Source: an uncultured Chloroflexota bacterium | GTDB lineage: Bacteria; Chloroflexota; Anaerolineae; Caldilineales; Caldilineaceae | Reading direction: 5' to 3' | DNA length: 64,000 nt | Assembly: GCA_903858085.1 (NCBI GenBank) | Contig: CAIOHJ010000308.1 | Location: 50,835 to 114,834 of the forward strand | Shown here: piece by piece, positions 29,139 through 38,383 of the stretch | Position numbering within the stretch: position 1 is the stretch's first letter | Layout of the letters: every line of letters starts with the position of its first letter | Program-made: the position numbers and the translations under genes | Notes under the pieces: model-generated | Told to the model about the DNA's origin: nothing | Database searches by the model: none | What the model saw: the letters and a program-made list of their open reading frames with translations, nothing else

Positions 29139-30756
29139 AGCCGTAGTCCTCCTTTGCTGCTTGTCTGGTGATGTACCCCAACTCCAGGTCATAGGCAATC
29201 CGCGCTGGATCGCGTTCGCTGACCGCGCCAAAACCTGCGCCGCCTGGCATTCTCAACTCGACCTCATCGCCCGGCTTGAATTCGATGGGTGGGAAGCGGG
29301 TGATCAACTCCCCGTTGATGTGCACTGTGCCCACCCGGCCCGGTCGGCCGCCGTTCATGGGCGGCGGTTCACAGAACATTTTGTCTGGACGCACACGCAA
29401 CGACATGGGCCCATCGGCAATGCTGCGCATTCGAATCGTCTGGCTGATGCCGCCGCGCATTCGGCCTGGCCCGGCAGAGTCAGGCAGAAACTCCTTGCAG
29501 AGCAGCAACACTGGCGCCTGAATCTCCATGATCTCGGTCGCGGTGACCGAACTGTTGTGTGGGAACGCGATCGGCGGCAGCCCATCGAGCTCGCGCATCG
29601 CGCCGCGGCCACCGTGCGGCAGCATAAAGACGGCGAACGTGCCATACCCATCCAGCTGACCGCTGACGCTGAAAGGCCAGATCGAGCCGCTGCCCGCCTG
29701 CGCATGCTCGCCCAGAATAGGCCAGACTGCGCCAAAGATCACCTGGTTGATGTTGTTGGTCACCTTGGCGCGCGCTTTCACCGGGTGCGGGAAGGTGGTG
29801 TTGAGAATGCAGCCTTCCGGCGCAGAGACATGGATGGGGCGGAAGAGCCCTTCATTGTTGGGAATGCGCGGGGTCAACGCACATTTGAAAGGATACATGG
29901 TCCCGGAATAGGTGACGTTGTAGACGCAGTTGATGGCACCTTTGCGTGTCTGGGGAGAGGTGCCTGTGTAATCGACGTAGATGTCCGAGCCTCGGACCTC
30001 GACCGTGGCGTGCAGATGAACGATATCGATATAGCCGTCGATATCCAGACCGAATTCGTATTTGCCATCGGGCAGAGCCGCAATGCGCTCGCGCATCAGT
30101 CGCTCCGAGCGGGTGTGAATCTCGCTGGAAAGGGCCTCGATATCCGCTTCGTGATAGTCGGTGAGGAATTCACGCATGCGCCGAACACCGATCTGGTGGG
30201 TGCCGACAATCGCGCGCAGATCGCCGAGCACCATCTCCGGCACCCGGTTGTTGGCGGCAATCAGCGAGAAGGCCAACTCGTTTTCCTCACCCGCCTGGTA
30301 CAGCTTGCAAGGAGGCATGCGCAATCCCTCCGTGAAGACATCGTAGGCGTCAATGTCGCCGCGATGGCCGCCGACATCTGAGACATGGGCAATCGTGCCC
30401 ATGAACGCGATGACCTTGCCCTGCCAGAACACCGGCGTCACGACGACGCAGTCGGGCAGGTGACCCGCGCCCAACCAGGGGTCATTGGTAAAGAGCACAT
30501 CGCCCTCCACCAGCGACGCAAGTGGAAATTTCTGCAGCATGGAGCGGGTGGTGCGCGGAAGAATCACGCAGAAGTCGGGCGGGCTGAAGCTCGACTGGCA
30601 GATCGAATTTCCCTCATGGTTGAGCAGCACACAGGCAAAGTCACGGCTTTCACCCACAATGGTCGAAAACGAGGTGCGCACCGTGGCGTTGTCGATCTCA
30701 TCCATCACGCTGATCAGCCGCTGCCACTGGATCTCAAGTGTCACTGAATCAATCAT
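29125..30756 (-). CDS. Hydantoinase/oxoprolinase B subunit (HyuB family), copy 2
   Basis: 543 residues. Same family as copy 1 but clearly closer to the right-arm copy at 36758: both share TLEIQWQRLIS, NATVRTSFSTIVGESRDFAC, DVFTEG, SSEIHTRSERLMRERIAALPDG versus SDEIHTRSERLMRERIAALPDG, SDIYVDYTGTSPQTR and FGAVWPILGEHAQAGSGSIWPF. It has no HyuA gene on its own strand and must pair with a right-arm HyuA if active. Start ATG 30756 has AAAGGA 5 nt upstream. It follows the enolase-superfamily gene after 95 bp. Confidence 0.93.
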   Translation of the reverse strand: MIDSVTLEIQWQRLISVMDEIDNATVRTSFSTIVGESRDFACVLLNHEGNSICQSSFSPPDFCVILPRTTRSMLQKFPLASLVEGDVLFTNDPWLGAGHLPDCVVVTPVFWQGKVIAFMGTIAHVSDVGGHRGDIDAYDVFTEGLRMPPCKLYQAGEENELAFSLIAANNRVPEMVLGDLRAIVGTHQIGVRRMREFLTDYHEADIEALSSEIHTRSERLMRERIAALPDGKYEFGLDIDGYIDIVHLHATVEVRGSDIYVDYTGTSPQTRKGAINCVYNVTYSGTMYPFKCALTPRIPNNEGLFRPIHVSAPEGCILNTTFPHPVKARAKVTNNINQVIFGAVWPILGEHAQAGSGSIWPFSVSGQLDGYGTFAVFMLPHGGRGAMRELDGLPPIAFPHNSSVTATEIMEIQAPVLLLCKEFLPDSAGPGRMRGGISQTIRMRSIADGPMSLRVRPDKMFCEPPPMNGGRPGRVGTVHINGELITRFPPIEFKPGDEVELRMPGGAGFGAVSERDPARIAYDLELGYITRQAAKEDYGYESP

Positions 30757-30851
30757 CGTGTCCTTTGGCCTCTTTTGCTAAACTGGAACCATGGCGAAAA
30801 CAGTGCTTTTCCGACAAATCACCGTTCTCAGCAAAATCTGAGTGTAACCTG

Positions 30852-31940
30852 TTACAACTCGACTGTATACTTCTCCACTTTGTCCCAATCCAGTTCAACC
30901 CCCAACCCTGGGCCATCGGGAGCGCGCAAGTGCAGGCCGTCTGGCTGGAAACGGGTGGCGACAATCGTGTCGGGCATGGCGGTGGCCGGCGAGGGCCAGG
31001 TGACGCAGGGCAACGCCGCCGCCAGATGCGCTGCGGCCACGCCGATCAGGTCATAGTAGATCGCCACGGAAAGCGAAAGACCCGCCGCCTCAAAGATCTG
31101 CCCAATCTGATGAACATTGGTGAGCCCGCCATGCTTGTTCATCTTCATCAGCGCAATGCTGGCGGCCTTGCGCCGCACCACATCGATCGCGTCCTCCGGC
31201 CCATAGATCGCTTCATCGGCCATGATCGGCGTCGCAAGCCGACGCGCAAGCTCGGCCAGGTCTTCCAACCGCGCCACTGGTTGCTCGATCGCCCCCAACG
31301 CACCGATCTGCTCCATGGTCGTCAACGCCGGAACCGCCTGATGAAGGGTGTAGCCAGTGTTGCCATCCACCTGGATCACCGCTCGATCGCCGACAGCAGT
31401 GGCAACCGCGCGATAGCGTGCAACATCTTCTTTGGGATCCAGCCCGATCTTCATCTTCAGCACCGAATAGCCAAACCTGTCCAATTGTTCGGTGGCCGAA
31501 GCCGCCATCTCCGCAGGCTCGCCATGGTGGACAAAGCCCATCAGGGTCAGCCCATCGCGCACCTTGCCCCCCATCAATTGGTAGATCGGCGTCCCCAGCG
31601 CCTTGCCCTTGAGATCCCACAGCGCCATATCGACGCCAGAAAAGGAAAACCAGTGATGAGGCAACGCCCTGTGCATCAAATGGTTGAGATGCTTGATATC
31701 GAACGGGTTTTGGCCGATCAAGGCCGGGGCGAGGTGTTTGCGAATGTTGACCAGCATGCCCTCGCCACTCTCGCCATAAAACGGGGCATCGACCGACGCC
31801 TGGCCGTAGCCAGTCACGCCGTCATCGGTGTTGATCTCAACCAGGATGGTGATGGCGCTGTCAATCGAGCCATAGGACGTGGTCAAACGGCTTTGGCGTG
31901 GGATATTGATTGCACGTGCTGAAATTTTTGTGATTTGCAT
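30852..31940 (-). CDS. Enolase-superfamily (muconate cycloisomerase/epimerase subgroup) enzyme, copy 1
   Basis: 362 residues. N-terminal capping domain (INIPRQSRLTTSYGSIDSAITILVEINTDDGVTGYGQ) plus barrel. The acid/base and metal residues of the muconate-lactonizing subgroup are visible: Lys162-x-Lys164 (VLKMKIGLDP), metal ligands Asp192 (VDGNTGY), Glu219 (AIEQP), Asp242 (MADEAI), and Lys266/Lys269 (LMKMNKHGG). Enzymes with two opposing lysines perform 1,1-proton transfers (dipeptide or amino-acid epimerases) or cycloisomerisation. Substrate unknown; the cluster suggests an N-acyl amino acid, dipeptide, hydantoin or lactam. It is the first gene of the left arm, with AGGAGG before ATG 31940, and is strongly similar along its length to the copy at 39264. 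Confidence 0.92.
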   Translation of the reverse strand: MQITKISARAINIPRQSRLTTSYGSIDSAITILVEINTDDGVTGYGQASVDAPFYGESGEGMLVNIRKHLAPALIGQNPFDIKHLNHLMHRALPHHWFSFSGVDMALWDLKGKALGTPIYQLMGGKVRDGLTLMGFVHHGEPAEMAASATEQLDRFGYSVLKMKIGLDPKEDVARYRAVATAVGDRAVIQVDGNTGYTLHQAVPALTTMEQIGALGAIEQPVARLEDLAELARRLATPIMADEAIYGPEDAIDVVRRKAASIALMKMNKHGGLTNVHQIGQIFEAAGLSLSVAIYYDLIGVAAAHLAAALPCVTWPSPATAMPDTIVATRFQPDGLHLRAPDGPGLGVELDWDKVEKYTVEL

Positions 31941-31992
31941 GCGCCCAAACCCTCCTGCTACAATGGTGCTGTTCAGATGGAGTAAAGTTAAC

Positions 31993-32007
31993 TGTCAACA
32001 ATTGACA
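31993..32007. promoter_or_regulatory. Candidate operator palindrome
   Basis: TGTCAACAATTGACA, perfect 6-bp arms around a 3-bp centre. It would lie just downstream of the start site of the left-arm promoter at 32050-32021, a repressor-like position. Confidence 0.5.
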
Positions 32008-32028
32008 ATTTAACAAGACGAGTATAAT
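32002..32028 (+). promoter_or_regulatory. Possible right-arm promoter
   Basis: TTGACA (32002-32007) and a perfect TATAAT (32023-32028), but the spacer is only 15 bp, short for sigma70. The TATAAT overlaps the left-arm -10 on the other strand. Confidence 0.35.
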
Positions 32029-32050
32029 CTACTCTCCAATAAACTGTCAA
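32021..32050 (-). promoter_or_regulatory. Left-arm promoter
   Basis: On the minus strand, TTGACA (32050-32045), an 18-bp spacer, and TATACT (32026-32021). It would transcribe the enolase-superfamily, hyuB, hyuB and M24 genes. Confidence 0.55.
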
Positions 32051-32270
32051 CCAGAAATTGTGCAGTACAACCGCAACTTTAGAGTTGACATAAATTGCAT
32101 GCCTTGACAACTGAATCGTCGAAAGCACCAATCCTGAAATAGCTTCGACCTCTGTTCTTTTGTACAAACTGCATTTTTGTGTACAGGTCAAAGTGGAGTA
32201 CACCATCTCTTTTTCTTACGACCGACGATCTGCGCGCCGCTGATCGCACTTTTTCAGGGAGGGTTGTTGC

Positions 32271-34430
32271 ATGACGCAGGGAAACCTTACGCCGGCTGCA
32301 AAAGCATCAGAGGAGCCCAGAGTCGATCCAGGGGCGCAGTCTGCCTATCGTTTTGGCTTTGACATTGGCGGCACCTTCACGGATTTCGTTCTCATTGACC
32401 GCACAACCGGCGCGATCACCAGCTACAAAACGCTCACTACGCCCCACAACCCGTCACAGGCAGTGGTTGAAGGTTGGAAACAATTGCTGGCCAATGCCGG
32501 CGCCCAGGGAGACGCAGTTGAGACAGCCATTCACGGCACAACCCTCATCACCAATGCCCTGATCGAACGCAAAGGCGCAAAAACTGCCTTGATGACCACG
32601 CGGGGCTTTCGCGATGTGCTGGAAATGGCAAAGGAGATGCGGTACGACATCTATGATCTCTTGATGGTGCTGCCCGAGCCTTTGGTGGCACGCCCATTGC
32701 GCCTGGAAATCACCGAGCGGCTCAACGGCAAAGGTGAGGTGGTCACTCCCATCCAACTGGAGAATTTGGAGGCGCTGCAGAGCAAGCTGCTGGACGAAAA
32801 CGTTGAGGCGGTGGCGGTCTGCTTCTTGCACTCCTTCACCAACCCGCAACACGAACAGGCGGCAGCAGCCTGGCTGCACGAACATCTCCCACAGCTTACT
32901 GTGTCGATCTCCTCCGAGGTCGCGCCCGAAATCCGTGAATACGAGCGTATGTCCACCACGGTCTGCAACGCCTATGTCCAGCCGTTGACCGAGCGCTACC
33001 TGCACCGCCTGCAAGCCGACTTGAGCGAGCTTGGCTTTCGCCATCACCTCTATCTGATGCTCTCCAGCGGCGGCATCACGACGTTGGACACTGCGGCTCG
33101 TTTCCCTGTGCGGTTGATCGAATCGGGTCCGGCAGCTGGCGTGCTGGCTTCGGTCTTCTACGGCGAAAAGCTGGGCGAAGAGAACCTGGTCTCTTTTGAC
33201 ATGGGCGGCACCACGGCCAAGATGTGTGTGATCAAGCATGGCGAGCCGGCGATGAGCGACGACTTCGAGGTGGCGCGCGTCCATCGCTTCAAACGGGGCA
33301 GCGGCTTGCCGGTGCGCGTGCCAACCATCGAACTGATCGAAATCGGCGCAGGCGGCGGCAGCATTGCCCGCGTCGATGAACTGGGACTGCTCAAAGTGGG
33401 CCCTGACTCCTCCGGCGCCGACCCTGGCCCAGCCTGCTACGGGCAAGGCGGCCTCCTGCCCACGGTCACCGACGCCGACCTGCTGCTTGGCTACCTCAAC
33501 CCCGACTATTTTCTCGGCGGGCGTATGCGGCTCGACCGGGCGGCTGCCGAGCAGGCGGTGCGCACGGTGCTGGCCGAACCGCTCCAGATGAGCGTCACCG
33601 AGGCTGCCCACGGTATCTACAAAGTCGTCAACGAAAATATGATCTCGGCCACGCGCGTCCATGTAGCCGAGCGCGGGGGCGACCCACGGCAGCTCAAGCT
33701 GATTGCGTTTGGTGGAGCTGGGCCTGTCCACGCGCATCAGATTGCACGGGCGCTGAAGATGCCTGGCTACATCTGCCCCACCAGTGCCGGCGTCACTTCG
33801 GCGCTGGGCTTCCTGACCGCTCCCGCCGCATTTGAGATTGCACGGACCTTCATCGCCCCCATCACCCAGGACAACCTGGCTGACCTCGATGCAATCTATG
33901 CCGACTTGGAAGCGGAAGGACGCATGCGCCTGACAGAGGCGGGTGTGCCCAGCGACGAGATGAGCTTTACGCGCAAAGCAGATGTTCGGCATGTTGGCCA
34001 GGGGCACACGATCGTCGTCCCCATGCCCTTTGCTTCGCTGGCAAACACCGATCTCGACCAGGATATCCGCCCGCTTTTTTATCGGCACTACGCAGACATC
34101 TACGGCTATGCCCACAAACACCTTGGGCTGGAGATCACCACCTGTCGCCTGACGGCCAGCGGTCCACGCCCACACATTTCGCTGCAAAACGCCAAAGCCA
34201 GTGGCGCGGCAGTCAGCACAGCCATCAAGGGTGAGCGGCCGGTCTATTTCGCCGAGGCCGGCGGTTTTGTCGACACACCAGTCTATGACCGCTCGCTGCT
34301 GGAAGCAGAGATGAGTTTTCCCGGCCCCGCGATTGTGGAAGAAGTCGATTCCACCGCAGTGATCGGCCCCAATGCCACCGTCAAAGTCGACGCGTACACG
34401 AATTTGATTGTAACGCTGCACCATTCGTGA
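32271..34430 (+). CDS. Hydantoinase/oxoprolinase A subunit (HyuA family), copy 1
   Basis: 719 residues. Actin-like ATPase fold: phosphate-1 motif YRFGFDIGGTFTDFVLID at residues 26-43, HGTTLITNALIERKGAKTALMTTRGFRDVLE, then YERMSTTVCNAYVQPLTERYL, the second phosphate loop SFDMGGTTAKMC, IGAGGGSIARVDELGLLKVGPDSSGADPGPACYG, and FGGAGPVHAHQIARAL. HyuA phosphorylates or activates the lactam carbonyl with ATP while HyuB supplies the rest of the site. The start is ATG 32271 with GGGAGGG upstream. An extra 25-residue N-terminal tail precedes the domain. It is the first gene of the right arm; a second HyuA gene follows. Confidence 0.94.
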   Translation: MTQGNLTPAAKASEEPRVDPGAQSAYRFGFDIGGTFTDFVLIDRTTGAITSYKTLTTPHNPSQAVVEGWKQLLANAGAQGDAVETAIHGTTLITNALIERKGAKTALMTTRGFRDVLEMAKEMRYDIYDLLMVLPEPLVARPLRLEITERLNGKGEVVTPIQLENLEALQSKLLDENVEAVAVCFLHSFTNPQHEQAAAAWLHEHLPQLTVSISSEVAPEIREYERMSTTVCNAYVQPLTERYLHRLQADLSELGFRHHLYLMLSSGGITTLDTAARFPVRLIESGPAAGVLASVFYGEKLGEENLVSFDMGGTTAKMCVIKHGEPAMSDDFEVARVHRFKRGSGLPVRVPTIELIEIGAGGGSIARVDELGLLKVGPDSSGADPGPACYGQGGLLPTVTDADLLLGYLNPDYFLGGRMRLDRAAAEQAVRTVLAEPLQMSVTEAAHGIYKVVNENMISATRVHVAERGGDPRQLKLIAFGGAGPVHAHQIARALKMPGYICPTSAGVTSALGFLTAPAAFEIARTFIAPITQDNLADLDAIYADLEAEGRMRLTEAGVPSDEMSFTRKADVRHVGQGHTIVVPMPFASLANTDLDQDIRPLFYRHYADIYGYAHKHLGLEITTCRLTASGPRPHISLQNAKASGAAVSTAIKGERPVYFAEAGGFVDTPVYDRSLLEAEMSFPGPAIVEEVDSTAVIGPNATVKVDAYTNLIVTLHHS

Positions 34431-34451
34431 TTTCCTGGGGTGCAGCGCTGG

Positions 34452-34469
34452 GCAACGTGTTGCGTGTCA
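34452..34469. repeat. 18-bp dispersed inverted repeat, left copy
   Basis: GCAACGTGTTGCGTGTCA at 34452-34469 recurs in reverse complement, perfectly, at 46080-46097. Its core CGTGTTGCG also occurs at 46068-46076. The 184-bp gap holding it separates the two hyuA genes; nothing else is recognisable in the gap. Confidence 0.7.
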
Positions 34470-34614
34470 ACACGGAACATCGGCGGCACGATCAGCTGTC
34501 CTGACGCTCATAGGCTGTCAACGTATCTCAGTGGCTGCCTCTGACAGGGCAACAACAGCGAATGTTCCAAATGGACCCAGCCATTGCTGGCCAATGAAGA
34601 ATTTTGGAGTACCC

Positions 34615-36744
34615 ATGAAGCAGAAGTCGACCGCTCGTTATCGCTTCGGATTTGATATCGGAGGAACATTCACCGACTTTGTGCTGATTGACGGCGAGTC
34701 GGGTAAAATTTATAGCTACAAGACGCTGACCACACCGCACGAACCGGCAAAGGCGGTCATGGAGGGCTGGCGCAAGCTGCTGGCGGATGTGGCAGGCGCC
34801 GGGTCTGATGTCGAAATTGCCATTCATGGCACAACGCTCATCACCAACGCGTTAATCGAACGCAAAGGTGCAGCGACGATCCTGGTCACAACGAGCGGTT
34901 TCAGCGATGTGCTCGATACGCAGCGCGAAATGCGCTATGACATCTATGATCTGCATGCGCCGCAGGTCCACCATCTCGTGCCCCGCCCCTTGCGCTTCGA
35001 GGTGACGGAGCGTCTGGATGGGTTTGGCGCTGTTGTGCAGCCCTTTGACTCCAGCGGCCTGCAGCGGATGAGCGACATGTTGACCGCAGCCGGCGTCTTG
35101 GCTGAGATCGAGGCTGTAGCGGTTTCTTTTCTCCATTCCTACGCCAATCCAAGCCACGAAGAGCAAGCAAAAGCCTGGCTGACCGAGCGGATGCCCCATG
35201 TTGCCCTTTCGCTCTCCTCCGAGGTCGCTCCGCAGATTCGTGAGTACGAGCGCATGTCCACTACGGTCTGCAACGCCTATGTTCAGCCGCTGACCGAACG
35301 CTATTTGCGCCAGCTGCAGGGGGAGTTGAGCGATGGTGGCTTCCAGAAGAAGCTCTATCTGATGCTCTCCAGCGGGGGCATTACGACACTGGAACGAGCC
35401 AGTTCATTCCCTGTACGTTTGATCGAATCGGGGCCGGCAGCAGGAGTGCTGGCGGCGATCTTTTATGGCGAGATGACCGGCCAGGCGAATCTCGTCTCCT
35501 TTGACATGGGCGGCACCACAGCAAAGATGTGTGTGATCCGCAACGGTCAACCCGCGATGAGCGACAACTTTGAGGTTGCGCGTGTCCACCGCTTCAAACG
35601 AGGCAGCGGCCTGCCCGTGCGCGTGCCCACCATCGAGCTGATCGAAATCGGCGCGGGCGGTGGCAGTATTGCCCATTTGGGCGATCTGGGCCTGCTCAAG
35701 GTCGGTCCAGAATCGTCCGGGGCAGACCCTGGGCCGGCTTGTTACGGGCTGGGCGGCACAGAGCCGACTGTCACCGATGCCGACTTGTTGCTCGGCTATC
35801 TCAACCCTGACTATTTCCTCGGTGGGCGCATGCAGCTCGACCGTGCTGCCGCGGAAGCGTCGATGGCGCCGCTTGCCCAGCGTTTGGGAATCGACACAAC
35901 CGCAACCGCGCATGGCATCTTCCAAGTGGTCAATGAGAATATGATCTCAGCGACGCGGGTGCATGTTGCCGAACGGGGCGTCGATCCGCGCAGCTTGCAT
36001 CTGATGGCATTTGGCGGGGCCGGACCGGTTCACGCCCATGCAATTGCACGTGCACTCAAGATGGCCGGCTATATCTGCCCAGCCGGCGCCGGTGTCACAT
36101 CGGCTCTCGGTTTCCTCACAGCGCCCACCGCATTCGAGTTTGCCCGCACCTTGATGGCCAAGGTCACCCCGAACGCGCTGCTCCAGATGGATGCAATCTT
36201 TGCCGAGCTGGAAGCAGAGGGGCGACAAACGCTGCTGGAGGCCGGGGTTCCCGCAGCTGACATCACCTTTGCGCGCCGGGCAGATTTGCGCCACGTGGGC
36301 CAAGGCCATGAAATCGTGATCGACTTGCCCTATGCGACATTGGCGGGCGTCGATGTCGACCAGGAGCTGCGCCCGCTCTTTTATCAACACTATGCGGAAA
36401 TATACGGGTATGCCCATCAACACCTGGGCTTGGAGGTCGCCACCTGCCGCTTGACCGCCAGCGGGCCTCGCCCCAAGGTGACGGTTCAGCAGAGTGAGCG
36501 GCAGACTGCGGCTGCCGAGACTGCGGCTGCCGAGACTGCGGTCAAGGGTCAGCGTCGGGTCTACTTTGCTGAACTGGGTGGCTTTGTTTCAACACCGGTC
36601 TATGACCGCTATCGCCTGCCGCCCGGCGCCACCTTTGCCGGGCCGGCGATTGTCGAAGAGCGCGATTCGACCGCCGTGGTTGGCCCACACAGCAGCGTGC
36701 GCGTGGATGCATTTGCCAATCTGATTGTCACCTTGCAAGAGTAG
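34615..36744 (+). CDS. Hydantoinase/oxoprolinase A subunit (HyuA family), copy 2
   Basis: 709 residues from ATG 34615 (GGAG 6 nt upstream). Strongly similar to copy 1 across its length: YRFGFDIGGTFTDFVLIDG at the N-terminus, YERMSTTVCNAYVQPLTERYL, SFDMGGTTAKMC, IGAGGGSIAHLGDLGLLKVGPESSGADPGPACYG, FGGAGPVHAHAIARALKMAGYICPAGAGVTSALG. It looks like a tandem duplicate that has diverged. A TAAAE-coding 15-bp repeat lies near the C-terminus in the spot where copy 1 has a short linker. It is followed 13 bp later by hyuB copy 3, the most likely direct partner. Confidence 0.94.
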   Translation: MKQKSTARYRFGFDIGGTFTDFVLIDGESGKIYSYKTLTTPHEPAKAVMEGWRKLLADVAGAGSDVEIAIHGTTLITNALIERKGAATILVTTSGFSDVLDTQREMRYDIYDLHAPQVHHLVPRPLRFEVTERLDGFGAVVQPFDSSGLQRMSDMLTAAGVLAEIEAVAVSFLHSYANPSHEEQAKAWLTERMPHVALSLSSEVAPQIREYERMSTTVCNAYVQPLTERYLRQLQGELSDGGFQKKLYLMLSSGGITTLERASSFPVRLIESGPAAGVLAAIFYGEMTGQANLVSFDMGGTTAKMCVIRNGQPAMSDNFEVARVHRFKRGSGLPVRVPTIELIEIGAGGGSIAHLGDLGLLKVGPESSGADPGPACYGLGGTEPTVTDADLLLGYLNPDYFLGGRMQLDRAAAEASMAPLAQRLGIDTTATAHGIFQVVNENMISATRVHVAERGVDPRSLHLMAFGGAGPVHAHAIARALKMAGYICPAGAGVTSALGFLTAPTAFEFARTLMAKVTPNALLQMDAIFAELEAEGRQTLLEAGVPAADITFARRADLRHVGQGHEIVIDLPYATLAGVDVDQELRPLFYQHYAEIYGYAHQHLGLEVATCRLTASGPRPKVTVQQSERQTAAAETAAAETAVKGQRRVYFAELGGFVSTPVYDRYRLPPGATFAGPAIVEERDSTAVVGPHSSVRVDAFANLIVTLQE
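36504..36540 (+). repeat. 15-bp tandem repeat in hyuA copy 2
   Basis: Unit gactgcggctgccga at 36504-36518 and 36519-36533, then 7 bp of a third copy. It encodes TAAAETAAAET, absent from hyuA copy 1. Confidence 0.85.
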
Positions 36745-36757
36745 CAGAAAGATACCC

Positions 36758-38383
36758 ATGGATCTGATCACCCTGGAAATTCAGTGGCAGCGCCTGATCT
36801 CGATCATGGATGAGGTGGACAATGCCACGGTGCGCACCTCCTTCTCCACCATCGTGGGTGAAAGCCGCGACTTTGCCTGCATTTTGGTGGACGAGGCGGG
36901 GTCGTCGCTTTGTCAGTCCAACTTCAGCCCGCCAAACTTCTGTGTGGTGCTGCCGCGCACCTCCAAGGTGCTGCTCGAAAAATTCCCGCTGCATACCCTG
37001 GTTGAAGGCGATGTTCTCTGCACCAACGACCCCTGGATCGGTACAGGACATCTGCCCGATTATGTGGTGTTGACGCCGGTCTTTTGGCAAGGCAAGCCAG
37101 TGGCTTTTATGGGTACGGTAGCGCACTTGACGGATGTCGGCGGCCACCGCGGCGACATCGAGGCCTACGATGTCTTCACCGAAGGAATTCGCATCCCGCC
37201 CTCCAAACTCTATCTCGCGGGCCAGGAAAACCAACTGCTCTTCGATGTCATCGGCAGCAACTGCCGTGTGCCTGACATGGTGCTGGGCGATCTGCGCGCG
37301 ATCGTGGGCACCCATTCCCTGGGCGCCCGACGGTTGATCGAATTTCTGAATGACTATGGGCTGGACGACATTGTCGCCCTCTCTGACGAGATTCACACAC
37401 GCTCGGAGCGGCTGATGCGCGAGCGAATCGCGGCCCTGCCTGATGGTGTCTTTGATTTTGGACTGGACATCGACGGGTACATCGAGACTGTCCATCTTCA
37501 GGCCAGGGTTGAGATTCGCGGCTCGGACATCTATGTGGATTACACCGGCACGTCGCCTCAGACCCGCCTGGGTGCAATCAACTGCGTCTACAACACCACC
37601 TATGCGTCGACGCTCTATCCATTCAAATGTGCATTGGTCCCGCGCATCCCCAACAACGAGGGATTGTTTCGCCCGGTGCATGTCACTGCACCCAAAGGCT
37701 GCATCCTCAACTGCGACGGCACACATCCAGTGCAGGCCCGCGCCAAGGTGACCAACAACATCAACCAGGTGCTCTTTGGCGCAGTCTGGCCGATTCTGGG
37801 TGAACACGCCCAGGCTGGCAGCGGGTCGATCTGGCCTTTCAGCTTTAGCGGGCGGGCCGACGGCTACGGCGTCTTTTCGGCGCATATGCTGCCCCACGGC
37901 GGCCGCGGCGCCGTGGCCGAGTTGGATGGGCTGCCGCCGATTGCCTTCCCGCACAACAGTGCAGTCACCGCCATCGAGGTGATGGAGACGCGTGCGCCGC
38001 TGCTCTTTTTGTGTAAAGCGTTTCTGCCTGATTCGGCGGGTGCCGGGCGTCGCCGCGGCGGCGTGAGCCAGACGATTCGCGTTCGCAACATTGGGCAGGA
38101 GTCGATGAATGCCCGTCTGCGGCCCGACAAGATGTTCTGCGAGCCGCCAGGGCTGAATGGTGGCAAACCGGGCAAGGTCGGCGAGGTGCGCTGGAACGGC
38201 AGCGTGATCACCCGCTTCCCGCCGCTGGAGTTCAAACCAGGCGACGAGATCGAGATGCGGATGCCAGGTGGCGCGGGCTTTGGCGCTGTCTCCGAACGGC
38301 CGCACGCCCTGATCGAACGCGATCTGGCATTGGGGTATATTAGCGCAGAGGGGGCCGCGGCCGATTACGGCTACACACCATGA
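36758..38383 (+). CDS. Hydantoinase/oxoprolinase B subunit (HyuB family), copy 3
   Basis: 541 residues from ATG 36758. HyuB hallmarks as in copy 2, to which it is closely related (LITLEIQWQRLISIMDEVDNATVRTSFSTIVGESRDFAC; GDVLCTNDPWIGTGHLPD; GGHRGDIEAYDVFTEGIRIPPSKLYLAG; VPRIPNNEGLFRPVHVTAPKGC; RMPGGAGFGAVSE). It presumably forms the hydantoinase/oxoprolinase complex with one of the HyuA proteins just upstream. The stop overlaps the next ATG by 4 bp. Confidence 0.94.
   Translation: MDLITLEIQWQRLISIMDEVDNATVRTSFSTIVGESRDFACILVDEAGSSLCQSNFSPPNFCVVLPRTSKVLLEKFPLHTLVEGDVLCTNDPWIGTGHLPDYVVLTPVFWQGKPVAFMGTVAHLTDVGGHRGDIEAYDVFTEGIRIPPSKLYLAGQENQLLFDVIGSNCRVPDMVLGDLRAIVGTHSLGARRLIEFLNDYGLDDIVALSDEIHTRSERLMRERIAALPDGVFDFGLDIDGYIETVHLQARVEIRGSDIYVDYTGTSPQTRLGAINCVYNTTYASTLYPFKCALVPRIPNNEGLFRPVHVTAPKGCILNCDGTHPVQARAKVTNNINQVLFGAVWPILGEHAQAGSGSIWPFSFSGRADGYGVFSAHMLPHGGRGAVAELDGLPPIAFPHNSAVTAIEVMETRAPLLFLCKAFLPDSAGAGRRRGGVSQTIRVRNIGQESMNARLRPDKMFCEPPGLNGGKPGKVGEVRWNGSVITRFPPLEFKPGDEIEMRMPGGAGFGAVSERPHALIERDLALGYISAEGAAADYGYTP

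Larger units (their letters stand above)
31941..32270. promoter_or_regulatory. AT-rich divergent control region of the hydantoinase supercluster
   Basis: 330 bp without a credible gene. It holds five TTGACA/TGTCAA hexamers: TGTCAA 31993-31998, TTGACA 32002-32007, TGTCAA 32045-32050, TTGACA 32085-32090, TTGACA 32104-32109. The first two form a palindrome (TGTCAA-CAA-TTGACA). Two TGTACA palindromes lie at 32161-32166 and 32180-32185. The base composition is far more AT-rich than the flanking genes. One or more transcription factors probably bind here; none is encoded nearby. Confidence 0.65.

Noticed and set aside
31988..32206. A 72-codon minus-strand ORF in the divergent control region
   Set aside because: It overlaps the promoters and repeated hexamers, has no ribosome site, and its composition is not protein-like.
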